Assembly: GCA_013911165.1 (NCBI GenBank)
Contig: JACETR010000026.1
Location: 1 to 34,381, forward strand
Length of the DNA stretch: 34,381 nt
Reading direction: 5' to 3'
Origin: Planctomycetota bacterium
Lineage (GTDB): Bacteria; Planctomycetota; UBA8108; UBA1146
Part shown: one piece after another, positions 1-9,275 of the stretch
Numbering within the stretch: position 1 is the stretch's first letter
Layout of the letters: the number at the start of each line of letters is the position of its first letter
Made by a program: the position numbers and the translations under genes
Notes under the pieces: generated by a model
What the model was told of the DNA's origin: nothing
What the model saw: the letters and a program-made list of their open reading frames with translations, nothing else
The model's database searches: none

Positions 1-1647
1 GTCCTGCTGAATGATGCCGCCGAGTCCCGTGGGAACTCCCGGGGTCCGGGTCAATCCGGTGATAATACCGCTGGGATCGAGGGCCGGAGTGACAGTGCTC
101 GCACCAAAGGAACTGAGCAGGATGCCGGCGAGATTCTGGTCGTCCAGATTTCCGGCAAGGAATTCGAGAGTGTAGTTGAGGCTCGAGGAATCCTTGACCT
201 GAACCAGAGCGACTTCGAGGAAAACCTGACGACGGCGCTGGTCGATCTGTTTGAGGATGCTTTCGATCTCTTCGTACTTCTCCGGCTCTGCCTCGATGAT
301 CAGCGAGTTGGTTTCTTCGTGGGGGATGATCTGGGTGCTGGTGAACTGCTGCTGAGATTGAACTCCGCCGGTGTTTCCGGCTCCGGTACGGTTCCGGGTG
401 GTGGTCCGACTGGTCGTTCTTCCACCCTGGGCGTTGTCATCGACCAAGGGACGAATGTTGTCGGCCAGCTCTTCCGCCTTGAGGTAGTTGACCTTGTAAA
501 TCCAGATGGTGTTTCTGCGATTGCGAACCTTGGTATCGAGTTCGTCGATCAGCTGGTGCACCAGATCGAGCTCATCCGGGTCCGTGGACTGGATGATGAT
601 CTTCTGGGTACGGTCATCGGGGATCAGGCGGGTGGACTCACCGGCGAGACTGCCCGAGGAGAAGCCTCGGTTTGAAGCCTGACCACGGTTGGCGCCCTGC
701 CCTGATGTGGGGGTGGTTCTCCGACCGGTCGTTCCGGTCGGACTGAATTCACTGAGGGCTTCCGTCACGATGGAAACGATGCTCTGTGCGTCCGCGTAGT
801 AAAGCTCACGAATCGACAGGGACTGATCGGGTCCGGTGACTTCGACGTCGATGTATTTGACGACGCGCTGAATGTGTTCAAGAACACGCATCTTGGCGCG
901 GATCAGCATCGTTTCGTTTTCCGGAACGGTGACGATCTTGACGCTTCCTGAGGCGTTTCCGGCACCGGCGATTCCGAGAAGTTCCTGCAGGGCGGTTCGC
1001 ACCACCTGTGCGGTGGTGAACTTCAGCTGCAGAACCAGGGTCGCCAGTTCTTCTCCGGGTGCCTTGATGGCTTCTTCATCATCCGCCACGTAGATCGGGC
1101 TGACCGGATCCACGGGAGCAGATTGCCCACCACGGGGTGAAGAGGAGCGAACGTTGATGACGGTGGTCCCATCTTCCAACTCGCTCTCCCAAAGCTCGTA
1201 ACCATTGGTTTCGAGGATCGCCTTGATGACCGGGTAGGTCAGGGGATCCACATCTCCGATGACATCCACGGTGGTGTCTTCGGCGAAGGCGACGTCATTG
1301 GCTGCAGACGGGTAGTTGACGAACTTGCCGGTGGTGCGCTGGATAAACCGCAACAGGCTGAGGACCGGGAACGATCCTTCCTCCATACGGTAAACCTCCG
1401 CTTCATCCCCATCATCGCTGGCAGGGGTGGCGGCTTCATCGACCGGAGCGGCGTCGTCGCCGTCCTGGCCCAGAGCAATTCCACCGAGACCGGGCCCCCC
1501 CACAAGGAGGACCAGCATCAGAAGCAGCAGACCAAGGGGGCTACGCTCCTGTGACAGGATCGGCAACTGAAACAAACGGGTCTCAACAGGGGAGACCGCG
1601 GGACTTTTCTGAGGCATTGCTGTGCACCCTCTCAACATGGGGTTCAT
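1..1647 (-). CDS. gspD: Type II secretion system secretin (GspD-like), 3' end outside window
   Basis: Outer-membrane secretin that would form the exit channel of a type II secretion system. The frame is open from 1647 to the window edge (549 codons) and the C-terminal pore domain lies outside. After a hydrophobic export segment rich in Leu and Val come an N0-like domain, then three KH-like N-domains. Each of these ends in a secretin signature: TVPENETMLIRAK, then IPDDRTQKIIIQSTD followed by LIDELDT, then IPHEETNSLIIEAEPEKYEEIE followed by ILKQIDQRRRQVFLEVALVQV. Ser/Thr/Gly-rich linkers interrupt the N-domains. The sequence ends with a loop before the gate (GIITGLTRTPGVPTGLGG). The ATG at 1647 has a GAGAGGA site 7 bases upstream; an in-frame ATG at 1617 with GAGG 10 bases upstream is the alternative. 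Family assignment is firm; GspD rather than another secretin is likely but not proven because no other gsp genes are visible. Confidence 0.9.
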   Translation of the reverse strand, partial: MNPMLRGCTAMPQKSPAVSPVETRLFQLPILSQERSPLGLLLLMLVLLVGGPGLGGIALGQDGDDAAPVDEAATPASDDGDEAEVYRMEEGSFPVLSLLRFIQRTTGKFVNYPSAANDVAFAEDTTVDVIGDVDPLTYPVIKAILETNGYELWESELEDGTTVINVRSSSPRGGQSAPVDPVSPIYVADDEEAIKAPGEELATLVLQLKFTTAQVVRTALQELLGIAGAGNASGSVKIVTVPENETMLIRAKMRVLEHIQRVVKYIDVEVTGPDQSLSIRELYYADAQSIVSIVTEALSEFSPTGTTGRRTTPTSGQGANRGQASNRGFSSGSLAGESTRLIPDDRTQKIIIQSTDPDELDLVHQLIDELDTKVRNRRNTIWIYKVNYLKAEELADNIRPLVDDNAQGGRTTSRTTTRNRTGAGNTGGVQSQQQFTSTQIIPHEETNSLIIEAEPEKYEEIESILKQIDQRRRQVFLEVALVQVKDSSSLNYTLEFLAGNLDDQNLAGILLSSFGASTVTPALDPSGIITGLTRTPGVPTGLGGIIQQD

Positions 1648-1830
1648 GGCATTTCCTCTCTCTTCATCGGCCGGGGGAGGGTCGGCCTTGGGTAATTTCG
1701 GGACTTTTTTCCTGAATCGGCGAAAACAGCTCTTCCTGGGCTGTTCGTCGCCACTTGGGCCGTCAGACTTGTCCTCTTCAGCGAGAGACGATCCCACTTG
1801 GAGAAGCCTGAGCCGTTCCCCTTCATTTTA

Positions 1831-1846
1831 AGCAAATCAAATGCCC
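1831..1846 (-). promoter_or_regulatory. Candidate sigma54 (-24/-12) promoter for the secretin gene
   Basis: Read on the minus strand this is GGGCATTTGATTTGCT. Against the sigma54 consensus TGGCACG-N4-TTGCW it matches 9 of 12 fixed positions, including the essential GG and GC at the correct 12-base offset. It points toward the secretin gene and predicts transcription starting near 1820. An FHA-type sigma54 activator is encoded in the same cluster. This was found by eye and is not tested. Confidence 0.45.
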
Positions 1847-1892
1847 GTCCATGGCAACTGGGGAAGTTCTCCAACTTTATTTGAGGAAAGGG

Positions 1893-1912
1893 GTTACGGA
1901 GATTCCGGTAAC
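1893..1912. promoter_or_regulatory. Palindrome upstream of the secretin promoter
   Basis: GTTAC at 1893-1897 is mirrored by GTAAC at 1908-1912, with CGGA/TCCG continuing the symmetry imperfectly. Its centre is about 70 bases upstream of the candidate -12 GC, a distance suited to an activator site. It differs from the palindrome shared by the two operons at 10676 and 17495, so it would belong to a different regulator, if it is a site at all. Confidence 0.3.
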
Positions 1913-2063
1913 GTTTCCAGAGTCGCCTTTCAGCCGATCTGGGGTGGAGTGTGTTGTGAAATCGAACACTCAGGGAGGAGTGCTCCTGGCGGAACCTTGG
2001 GTATTACCGGAACTCGAGTGGCGGGGGAAGTCGGCGAGGTTTGCAGGCACAGGTGGGAGGGGG

Positions 2064-2840
2064 TCAAAAATTTCCCCGCTGGTCCAGTTCCTGAAGCAAT
2101 TTTTCCGCTTCGGGCCAGAGGTGCCGGGGAATGCGGATCAACAATGAATTCGTCGGTTCATTCACGACCACCCGAATCGGCTGACCACCCCGATCATCCC
2201 AGCGGTCGCTCAGCAACTGTTCGAGAATGGCAGCCCGCAGATACCGGGCTTTCCAGACCTTCAGCGCAGGTCCTTCATCGTTGGCGGGTGGGCGCTGATC
2301 AGAGCTCTCCAGAATTTTCAGGTAATGCCGCAGACGCTCATTGGAGGCGCAGGTCATGACGATGCTGCGGGTTCTCGGTGAGGCGACAAAATTGCTGTAG
2401 CGATCGAGGAGATCCAGGTTCTTCTCTTTTCGATCCGCTTCAGCCCGCAGGATGCGAATCCCCTCCTCCGGTTCCAGATGTTGCAGGTGAACCACTCTCA
2501 TGACCGGTTTCGGTCGCGGAGGTTCGGCGAGTGGCTGATGGGTGACCCAATAGGCTCTGGGTTGGCGAATGTCTCCCACCGGTTTGACGTACAGGCCCGA
2601 TTGATTGAGCACGGTTTCCAGCAGGCGGCGGTTTTCCGAAGCGATCCGAAGTGGGTTCGGTACACGGACAGGGGAATTGCCGATAGCCGGATGCTCGTGA
2701 GCGAGAGGGAGTCCGGTGATCACAGACCACCCCTGCAGGACACTTGCGGCGGGAAGGGTTCCCTGCGGCAGGATGTCACCCGCTTTTTCGGGGAATGGCA
2801 TGAACAGAAGAATGGAAAGGCAATACCCGAGAGAATTCAT
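2064..2840 (-). CDS. Exported protein resembling secretin N-domains, no pore domain
   Basis: About 258 residues. The start at 2840 is chosen because AAAGGAG lies just upstream and translation then opens with a signal peptide (MNSLGYCLSILLFMPF). The body has three segments that look like degenerate secretin N-domains: one near RLLETVLNQSGLYVKPVGD, one from VVHLQHLEPEEGIRIL to SPRTRSIVMTCASNERLRHYLKILE, and one from ARYLRAAILEQLL to VNEPTNSLLIRIPRHLWPEAEKLLQELD. These match the pattern of an N-domain hairpin followed by a helix with LD. It stops there and has no beta-barrel secretin domain. It lies between the FHA regulator and the secretin on the same strand, which suggests a periplasmic partner of the secretion channel. 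The secretin-domain likeness is my reading, not a database result. Confidence 0.7.
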   Translation of the reverse strand: MNSLGYCLSILLFMPFPEKAGDILPQGTLPAASVLQGWSVITGLPLAHEHPAIGNSPVRVPNPLRIASENRRLLETVLNQSGLYVKPVGDIRQPRAYWVTHQPLAEPPRPKPVMRVVHLQHLEPEEGIRILRAEADRKEKNLDLLDRYSNFVASPRTRSIVMTCASNERLRHYLKILESSDQRPPANDEGPALKVWKARYLRAAILEQLLSDRWDDRGGQPIRVVVNEPTNSLLIRIPRHLWPEAEKLLQELDQRGNF

Positions 2841-2958
2841 GGGATCTCCTTTCCTAGCCTGCAAATTTCTGCAGCTACAGGTCCTACACGGTGAGGGTCT
2901 TCAGCTTCGACAATAACAGATTTTGATCAGACGATGGGGAATCGGGAAGGGTTCCTTC

Positions 2959-4800
2959 TCAGTCCGTCATGTTTTTCAGTCGAGAGTACAGAGTTGATCT
3001 TTCGATTCCCAGAATCTGTGCGGCTTTCTTCTTGTTCCCACCGGCGTATTCAAGAACCCGTAGAATGTGTTCACGTTCCAGGTCCTTGAGAGGAACTGGT
3101 TTCCAGGTCCCGGTTGATGGGGTGCTTTGACTTTTATCGGGGGACAGTCGCAAGTCAGCACCCGCGATTTGAGCTCCATCTGAAAGAATCGCTGCACTCT
3201 CGAGCAGGTTGCGCAGTTCACGGACGTTTCCGGGAAAAGAATGACTTTCCAGCAAGGAGAGAGCTTCATCTGAAAGAGTTTTTCGTGGCCTCTGTTTGTC
3301 GGAGAACTGATCAAGGAAGTGGTTGGCAAGGAGCGCCACATCTCCGCTCCGGTCCCGCAGAGGCGGTACACGTACTTCGAGGACGGCAAGTCGGAAGTAC
3401 AGGTCTTCACGAAAGTTGCCGTTGTTCACTTCACCCTGGAGATCCCGGTGAGTGGCGGCGATCAATCGAATATCGACTTCGATGGATGTGTTGCTGCCGA
3501 CTCTTTCAAGGCACCGTGTTTCCAACAGGCGTAACATTTTTGACTGTGCTGATTCAGGGAGTTCTCCGATTTCATCGAGAAAGACCGTCCCTCCATCAGC
3601 GGCTTCAAATTTGCCGATTTTGCGACTGTCAGCCCCTGTGAATGCACCCTTCTCATGACCGAACAGTTCACTCTCGACCAGATGGGTCGGGATGGCTGCG
3701 CAGTTGATGGTGACGAAGGGAGCAGCCGCACGGTTTCCCTGAAAGTGAAGCCCTCGGGCAACCAACTCCTTGCCGGTTCCCGTCTCGCCCATGATGAGGA
3801 CTGTTCCGGATGTGGGTGCGACCTTTTGAATGAACTTTCGCACTTCTTCGACGGGAGGGGAGGAACCGATGATGGGGTGTGTATCCAGAACAGACTGAAC
3901 CAGATCCACTTTTTCCTGATGCAGTTCGTCGAGTTCGGCGTTGAGCGAAAGGCCTGCACCCATCGTGGCTGCAGCAGTTCCACTCGCCCAGAGTTCGGCT
4001 TCGCCCAGGGGATGAGATTCACCATCGATCCGGTCGAGATAGAGAATTCCACGCAGGGATTTCTCAATAAAGATGGGAGCCGCGATCACGCTGCGAATTT
4101 CATCGCCTGTCACACTGCGGCGGTCTTCGAAGCGGGGGTCACTACTGGTGTCTTTTGAAAGTACTGCCCTGCGACTGCGTAAAAGTTCACTGAGAATCGT
4201 TTGGCTGAGAACGAATCCCTGAAGGGGTACCCCAATCCGCGACCACGCGGTTCGACATAACCATTGATCTTCCTCTTGAATCAGGATCGCACCCCGGTCC
4301 GCCTCGAGTCCGGAGACCAGTTTACGCAGGCCTTCGTCGAGACTGTTGGCGTCGGAGAAACCCTGTCCAAGCAGGGGGGCGGCCTGATCCAGCGTTTTGA
4401 GGATGCGCCGCATCTGTTTTTCGGAGAAGGAATCGGGCTCGGCAGATCTTGAGTCGAGGATCTGGGTTTGATTGGCAGATTCTTCGACGGTATGTACGAG
4501 GGTTTCCACAACGATTTCGGTGTCTCCGATTCCGATGTGCTGGCCCGGGTGCAACAGTTGTTCTCGGACAGGGTCACCAGAGACATAAGTTCCATTGGAA
4601 GAGTCGAGGTCGGTAATTTTCCAGCCCGCTTCCGTCAATTTCAAACGGGCATGGACACGACTGGCTGCAGGGTCATCCAGCGTGATGTCGACGGACTCAT
4701 CCCTGCCAATCAGGATTCCATCTTTCATTGCCTTGTCATTGGGGATGTCATGACGCAGGGAGTTCTTGTCAGGTGCAATGACATGAATGCGGGTTTTCAT
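2959..4800 (-). CDS. FHA-GAF-AAA+ sigma54-dependent transcription activator
   Basis: Enhancer-binding protein of about 613 residues that would remodel sigma54 RNA polymerase. Domain order: FHA (residues about 25-100, with [19 protein letters not shown] and SSNGTYV), a GAF-like sensor (about 130-290), the AAA+ domain with Walker A GETGTGKE (338-345), the sigma54-contact loop GAFTGA (385-390), Walker B GTVFLDE, and arginine-rich sensor motifs, then a C-terminal Fis-type helix-turn-helix ([21 protein letters not shown]). It has no receiver domain. FHA domains bind phosphothreonine peptides, so its input is probably a Ser/Thr kinase. The start at 4800 forms an ATGA overlap with the stop of the kinase gene upstream, implying translational coupling; an upstream in-frame ATG at 4821 lies inside the kinase gene and is less likely. 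Targets are unknown; the secretin is a candidate. Confidence 0.93.
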   Translation of the reverse strand: MKTRIHVIAPDKNSLRHDIPNDKAMKDGILIGRDESVDITLDDPAASRVHARLKLTEAGWKITDLDSSNGTYVSGDPVREQLLHPGQHIGIGDTEIVVETLVHTVEESANQTQILDSRSAEPDSFSEKQMRRILKTLDQAAPLLGQGFSDANSLDEGLRKLVSGLEADRGAILIQEEDQWLCRTAWSRIGVPLQGFVLSQTILSELLRSRRAVLSKDTSSDPRFEDRRSVTGDEIRSVIAAPIFIEKSLRGILYLDRIDGESHPLGEAELWASGTAAATMGAGLSLNAELDELHQEKVDLVQSVLDTHPIIGSSPPVEEVRKFIQKVAPTSGTVLIMGETGTGKELVARGLHFQGNRAAAPFVTINCAAIPTHLVESELFGHEKGAFTGADSRKIGKFEAADGGTVFLDEIGELPESAQSKMLRLLETRCLERVGSNTSIEVDIRLIAATHRDLQGEVNNGNFREDLYFRLAVLEVRVPPLRDRSGDVALLANHFLDQFSDKQRPRKTLSDEALSLLESHSFPGNVRELRNLLESAAILSDGAQIAGADLRLSPDKSQSTPSTGTWKPVPLKDLEREHILRVLEYAGGNKKKAAQILGIERSTLYSRLKNMTD

Positions 4801-6518
4801 GGCGTGCCTACCAGCCGCCAATCGCGAAGGATGCGTTTTCTGTTCAGGTCACCCTCGATGACCACCCTGTCCACTTTGGTATTCCAGCCGGTGAGATCTC
4901 CTTCGAGCCTCAACCCTGGAGCACCTGAAGGAATGGCTGTTACTGGAATCTGGATTGTCATTTGCAGGATAGGGTCTGCGCTATTCTGGGATTGGACCTG
5001 AAATCGAAACCGATCCCGGTCCGGATCATTGGACTCCAGGCGTTCCAGAATCAACTGATGGTCGATTCCTTCCCGAAGAAAACCTTTGCGTAAAAGTTGT
5101 TCGATTTCGATGGGTACCGGTGATCCATGCTGGAGAACTTCGATGGTTGGATCAGCGGACTTTCCAACGGCGAGTCCAATACGCCAGCGATTGCCAGGCT
5201 GATCCGGATCTGCAGCGACCTGTAATTCCAGATCCGGACTCCCGAGCATACGCAATCCGGAGACTTCCCAGCGATCGAGTCTGGACATGTAAGGGAAGCG
5301 AACGACCTCAGGATCATTGGCCCAACGAAGCTGGCCCTCGCGAATATTGGGTCTGATCTGATTTCTTGCACCCGAGTTACCGGAAGCGGAGACGGGGCGG
5401 AAGAAACGCTCCGTTTCGACATTATTGAACTCAAAGGTGAGCTGGTCCACGGCGCCCTTCTCTGTCAACAGGTCTCCAAAGGAAGCCTCCACCTTCGCCA
5501 ACTGCTGGCGGTAGGGAGTCAGCAGGGAGCCCGGCAGAATTGACCCGCCGATGACCGCAAGTATGAGAACCACCACTGCAGAGGCGAGAAGTCTCGTCGA
5601 TCGGGGAGGGGCCTGTTCAGGATCGATCCTCTGAGTGATCGCCTGAAGTTTGGCTAAAACTTCCGAGTGGTTCTGCGGTCGCTGATCAGGAGCTTTGTTG
5701 AGCATCGACTGAATCAGTTCAGCAAACTCTGGATCGACTGTGGGCAGAGCCTCGACGATGTCGGGCACTGGAGCATTCACATGGGCGATCAACAGATCCA
5801 TTCTTGAGTCCCGGGTGTAGGGAGGCTCACCGGTGAGAAGGTGGTAGAGAGTTGCACCCAAACTGTAGATGTCGGACCGTTCATCGGTGCCATGTCCCTG
5901 AACTTGTTCAGGAGAGCAATACTGGGGAGTACCAACGACCTCATTCCCCTCGGTTGCATCCTCTTCGATGGAGCCGGCAAGTCCAAAGTCGACCAATTTG
6001 ATATTGCCGAGTGCATCGACAATCAGATTGGAAGGTTTGATATCACGGTGAATGATTCCCTGATTTCGTGCTTCTTCCAGTGCACGCGTTGCTGAGATCG
6101 CAACCTTCAGAACTTCTTCAATGGGCAACTTTCCACGCTCATTTAATTCTTCCTCAAAACTGGGGCCGGGAAGAAACTCCATCACCAGATAGGGAAGATC
6201 ATCTTCATCATGAATGGCGTGGATCTGTCCAATATTCGGATGATTGACCGCAGCGATGGCTCTGGCTTCGGCAAGGAATTTATCGCTAATGTCGCGGTGA
6301 TCCTTCAGTCGTGGATGGACCCGCTTGATAGCGACAGTTCTCTGCAAGGAGGGATCATGGGCCCGATAGACGACACCCATTCCACCTTCACCGATCTTCT
6401 CTTCGACCAGAAACTGACCGATGTGGTCAAAGCGGGGAGTCTGCATCGGCTGGGTGTCATCCGCAGACAGGCTGTCTGATTCGGGGGAAGCGGGGCTGAA
6501 GAGAATGTTGGATTTCAT
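4797..6518 (-). CDS. Membrane Ser/Thr protein kinase (PknB type)
   Basis: Bacterial Hanks-type kinase of 573 residues. Visible motifs: glycine loop GEGGMGVVY (43-51), ATP lysine in VAIKR (K65), catalytic HRDIKPSN (157-164), DFG (177-179), a GTPQYCSPE activation segment (197-204) and DIYSLG (216-221), so the kinase should be active. A single membrane helix lies near residues 309-330, and the remaining 240 or so residues would be outside the cytoplasm. That C-terminal part has no family I recognise; it contains repeated phrases about beta-rich segments (LTGWNTKVDRVVIEGDL) and no PASTA repeats. The start has GGAGG 8 bases upstream. It is first in the minus-strand cluster and overlaps the FHA activator by four bases, a strong hint that the FHA protein is its partner or substrate. 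Confidence 0.93.
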   Translation of the reverse strand: MKSNILFSPASPESDSLSADDTQPMQTPRFDHIGQFLVEEKIGEGGMGVVYRAHDPSLQRTVAIKRVHPRLKDHRDISDKFLAEARAIAAVNHPNIGQIHAIHDEDDLPYLVMEFLPGPSFEEELNERGKLPIEEVLKVAISATRALEEARNQGIIHRDIKPSNLIVDALGNIKLVDFGLAGSIEEDATEGNEVVGTPQYCSPEQVQGHGTDERSDIYSLGATLYHLLTGEPPYTRDSRMDLLIAHVNAPVPDIVEALPTVDPEFAELIQSMLNKAPDQRPQNHSEVLAKLQAITQRIDPEQAPPRSTRLLASAVVVLILAVIGGSILPGSLLTPYRQQLAKVEASFGDLLTEKGAVDQLTFEFNNVETERFFRPVSASGNSGARNQIRPNIREGQLRWANDPEVVRFPYMSRLDRWEVSGLRMLGSPDLELQVAADPDQPGNRWRIGLAVGKSADPTIEVLQHGSPVPIEIEQLLRKGFLREGIDHQLILERLESNDPDRDRFRFQVQSQNSADPILQMTIQIPVTAIPSGAPGLRLEGDLTGWNTKVDRVVIEGDLNRKRILRDWRLVGTP

Positions 6519-6666
6519 CGATTCGCCTCCATTCCGCTTCCGGGGACAGGTTTCAATTCCATGACGCCATCCACCCCGCCGCTGGCCGTGCTATCCTGCC
6601 GATTCGAGGGCTGGATTTGTGCCTGCCCGCTGACTGGGAGATCAGACTCGCAAGGATAGTCTCACG

Positions 6667-7845
6667 ATGACGGACAAATTCGACAACATACTTCGATCAG
6701 TTCCTGGAGAAGACCCGCGAACCCTTCTGAAAGCGGTTCAAAATGCCTTTGTTGGCAAGGGGGAATTCGAGGTTTTGCGTCTCACTGGCAGTGAATTGCA
6801 CATTGGAATTGCGTCTGATTCGCCTCTGGCGGCGGATCTGTTGGCTTTGGGCTTTGAACAGGATCAGGTCCAGGAGCCGGTGTGGCAGTCCGCTCCAGCT
6901 ACGGGGGTCGCCCCGGAAAATTTTTACAGCACCACCCATCATCGGACGCAGGTCTGGCTCAGTGGCGATTGGAAAGAAGTCTCGGATCAGCGCATGGACG
7001 GTTGCCTGACCCACGACAATGGTCAGCCCAGATGTGTAAAACTTCGTGATCTCTCAAAAGGTGATCCGGTCCTTGTCGGTTTCGACGGGGTTCGTGTTGT
7101 CCATGCTGACTCTGAAGACGACGACCATGATTTTGCTTTCATGGCCAACGACGTTTCCTCCGAAAGACGGGCAGAGGTCCAAACGGCAAGAGTGGTCGAA
7201 CTGGCCCGTCAGGCCAGGGACCGGGGTCAAAAGATTGTATGGGTTCCGGGCCCCGTGATCGTTCACACCGGAGCTTCCCGCGAGTTGGAAATTCTGGTGC
7301 GTGAAGGTTGGGTCGATTCGGTTCTCAGTGGCAATGCCCTGGCGGTTCACGACATCGAATCCCAATGGCTCGGAACCAGCCTCGGGGTTTCTGTCGAGGA
7401 TGGACGGGTGATTCCCCACGGACACTCCCATCACATGCGCGCCATCAATCGGATCCGGGCGCACGGATCGATTGCTGCAGCAGTGGAGGCGGGAGAATTG
7501 CAAGGGGGTCTCATGCATGCCCTCGTCGAGAAACAGGTCCCATGGATCCTCGCCGGCTCCATTCGCGATGACGGTCCGTTGCCTGATACGGAGATGGACC
7601 TCTTCAAGGCGCAGGATCAATACGCAGAACAATTGAAGGGGGCGGGACTGGTTATCGTCCTGTCGACGATGCTTCACGGTATCGGAGTGGGGAACATGCT
7701 CTCCGGTGAAGTTCCTCTGGTTTGCGTGGATATTCATCCCGCCGTTGCGACCAAGTTGGCCGATCGCGGATCCGCCCAGGCGATCGGCATCGTCACCGAC
7801 GTAGGACTCTTTGTTCGTCGATTGCGTGAAGAGCTGGTCGGCTGA
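6667..7845 (+). CDS. TIGR00300 family protein, archaeal-type ornithine cyclodeaminase-like (LOR/SDH domain)
   Basis: A 392-residue protein of the family that includes the archaeal ornithine cyclodeaminase and the C-terminal half of the cyanobacterial arginine-catabolism enzyme AgrE; members bind NAD(H). Family phrases seen: MDGCLTHDNGQPRCVKLRDLSKGDPVLVGFDGVRV in the N-terminal domain (read in pieces, residues about 107-143), then VPGPVIVHTGA, GWVDSVLSGNALAVHDIE, GHSHHMRAINRIR, WILAGSIRDDGPLPDT, and STMLHGIGVGNMLSG toward the C-terminus. If it acts like its relatives it converts ornithine to proline with loss of ammonia, but the substrate cannot be settled from sequence alone. It begins a two-gene plus-strand unit with the FAD oxidase 17 bases downstream, and it is divergent from the kinase cluster across a 148-base gap in which I see no clear promoter. 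Confidence 0.85.
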   Translation: MTDKFDNILRSVPGEDPRTLLKAVQNAFVGKGEFEVLRLTGSELHIGIASDSPLAADLLALGFEQDQVQEPVWQSAPATGVAPENFYSTTHHRTQVWLSGDWKEVSDQRMDGCLTHDNGQPRCVKLRDLSKGDPVLVGFDGVRVVHADSEDDDHDFAFMANDVSSERRAEVQTARVVELARQARDRGQKIVWVPGPVIVHTGASRELEILVREGWVDSVLSGNALAVHDIESQWLGTSLGVSVEDGRVIPHGHSHHMRAINRIRAHGSIAAAVEAGELQGGLMHALVEKQVPWILAGSIRDDGPLPDTEMDLFKAQDQYAEQLKGAGLVIVLSTMLHGIGVGNMLSGEVPLVCVDIHPAVATKLADRGSAQAIGIVTDVGLFVRRLREELVG

Positions 7846-7862
7846 GATCGGGAGCGCCCTTC

Positions 7863-9275
7863 ATGGAGCTGGACACTCATCTTTCATTCTTTTCGAATCT
7901 GTTCGGCGACCGGTGTTCGACTCGGCAGGAAGATCTTGAGCGCTATGGCCGCGATGAAACGGAAGATCTCTGCTTTCCCCCGCATGTCGTGGTCAAACCG
8001 GCAACAGTCGATGAGATTTCGCAGGTTCTCCGTTATTGCCATGAGCACACGATTCCAGTCACCCCTGGCGGGGCACGGACAGGTCTGAGTGGGGGAGCGC
8101 TACCGGTTCATGGTGGAGTGCTTTTGTCCCTCGAACTTCTGAATCGAATCCTGGAAATCGATGAAAAGAATCATCAGGTCACGGTTGAGCCTGGAGTGAT
8201 TACCCAGGTATTACAGGAAGCGGTCAAAGACAAAGGCCTCTTCTATCCTCCGGACCCGGCCAGCAAGGGCAGTTGCTTTATCGGTGGCAACATTGCCGAA
8301 AATTCGGGTGGCCCGAAGGCGGTGAAATATGGCGTCACCCGCGATTATGTCCTCAATCTGGAGGTGGTGCTGCCCGGGGGCGAGGTCATTTGGACCGGAG
8401 CGAACGTGCTCAAGAATGCGACCGGATATGATCTTACGCATTTGATGGTCGGTTCTGAGGGAACCCTCGGGGTGGTCACAAAAATCGTTCTCAAACTAAT
8501 TCCCCACCCCACCCACGACTTGCTGATGTTGGTCCCTTTCATGGAAGCGCGCGCAGCATGTGAAGCGGTGGCCGCCATCTTCCGCGCAGGGATCACTCCC
8601 AGCGGACTCGAATTCATGGAACGGGATGCATTGGTGGCCACGCGAGATTTTACGGGTGATAGCACTCTGGAGATCGCAGACGACCATGAGGCACATTTGT
8701 TGATCGAGGTCGACGGACACGATCCGGATCTGTTGATGCAGGATTGCGAGAGGATCGTCGAGGTTCTTGAGCCATTTCCCACGGATGAGATTCTCTTCGC
8801 CGAATCGGCGAAGCAGAAAGAAGGACTGTGGTCTCTTCGACGCAAAGTCAGTGAGGCGGTCAAGGCGCGTTCTGTTTACAAGGAAGAAGATACGGTGGTT
8901 CCCCGTTACCAACTTCCGGAGTTGCTGGATCATGTCAAAAGGATCGGCAGTAAGTACGGCTTTGAATCGATCTGTTACGGACATGCCGGAGATGGGAATC
9001 TCCATGTCAATATTTTGCGGGGTGATCTTTCCGATCAGCAATGGATGGAAGAAATCCCACGGGCGATCCGGGAACTGTTTACGGAAGTAAGAGAACTGGG
9101 GGGCACCATCTCCGGTGAGCACGGTATTGGTGTGGTGCAGCAGCCGTATATGGACATCATGTTTCCCCAGGTCACCCTCGACCTGATGCGATCGATCAAG
9201 GCGGTTTTCGATCCGCGGGGGATTCTCAACCCGGGCAAAATCTTCGACGGTATGAAGACGGAACAGGGCTCCTAG
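7863..9275 (+). CDS. FAD-linked oxidase, GlcD / D-lactate dehydrogenase family
   Basis: A 470-residue flavoprotein of the VAO/PCMH type that oxidises 2-hydroxy acids such as glycolate or D-lactate. The N-terminal FAD-binding domain shows VVVKPATVDEISQVLRYCHE, the loop TPGGARTGLSGGALP, VTVEPGVITQVL, GGNIAENSGGPKAVKYG and VGSEGTLGVVT. The C-terminal cap domain shows the metal/substrate-site phrases YGHAGDGNLHVNIL and GTISGEHGIG, then the usual ending FDPRGILNPGKIF. Length and motif order are normal for the family. It probably shares a transcript with the upstream ornithine-cyclodeaminase-like gene. Its stop codon shares the tetranucleotide CTAG (9272-9275) with the stop of the convergent gene. 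Exact substrate is not determinable; GlcE and GlcF partners are not in the window, which favours a single-subunit form. Confidence 0.9.
   Translation: MELDTHLSFFSNLFGDRCSTRQEDLERYGRDETEDLCFPPHVVVKPATVDEISQVLRYCHEHTIPVTPGGARTGLSGGALPVHGGVLLSLELLNRILEIDEKNHQVTVEPGVITQVLQEAVKDKGLFYPPDPASKGSCFIGGNIAENSGGPKAVKYGVTRDYVLNLEVVLPGGEVIWTGANVLKNATGYDLTHLMVGSEGTLGVVTKIVLKLIPHPTHDLLMLVPFMEARAACEAVAAIFRAGITPSGLEFMERDALVATRDFTGDSTLEIADDHEAHLLIEVDGHDPDLLMQDCERIVEVLEPFPTDEILFAESAKQKEGLWSLRRKVSEAVKARSVYKEEDTVVPRYQLPELLDHVKRIGSKYGFESICYGHAGDGNLHVNILRGDLSDQQWMEEIPRAIRELFTEVRELGGTISGEHGIGVVQQPYMDIMFPQVTLDLMRSIKAVFDPRGILNPGKIFDGMKTEQGS

Larger units (their letters stand above)
1648..2063. other. Intergenic region upstream of the secretin gene
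   Basis: I see no convincing gene here. Open frames on both strands lack family resemblance. The region holds a candidate minus-strand sigma54 promoter (1831-1846), a palindrome about 70 bases upstream of it (1893-1912), and an implied leader of about 170 bases before the secretin start. Confidence 0.6.

Noticed and set aside
1841..2359. Plus-strand frames upstream of the secretin (1841-2359 and 1851-2147)
   Set aside because: They overlap the better supported minus-strand gene and the promoter region, and encode no recognisable protein.
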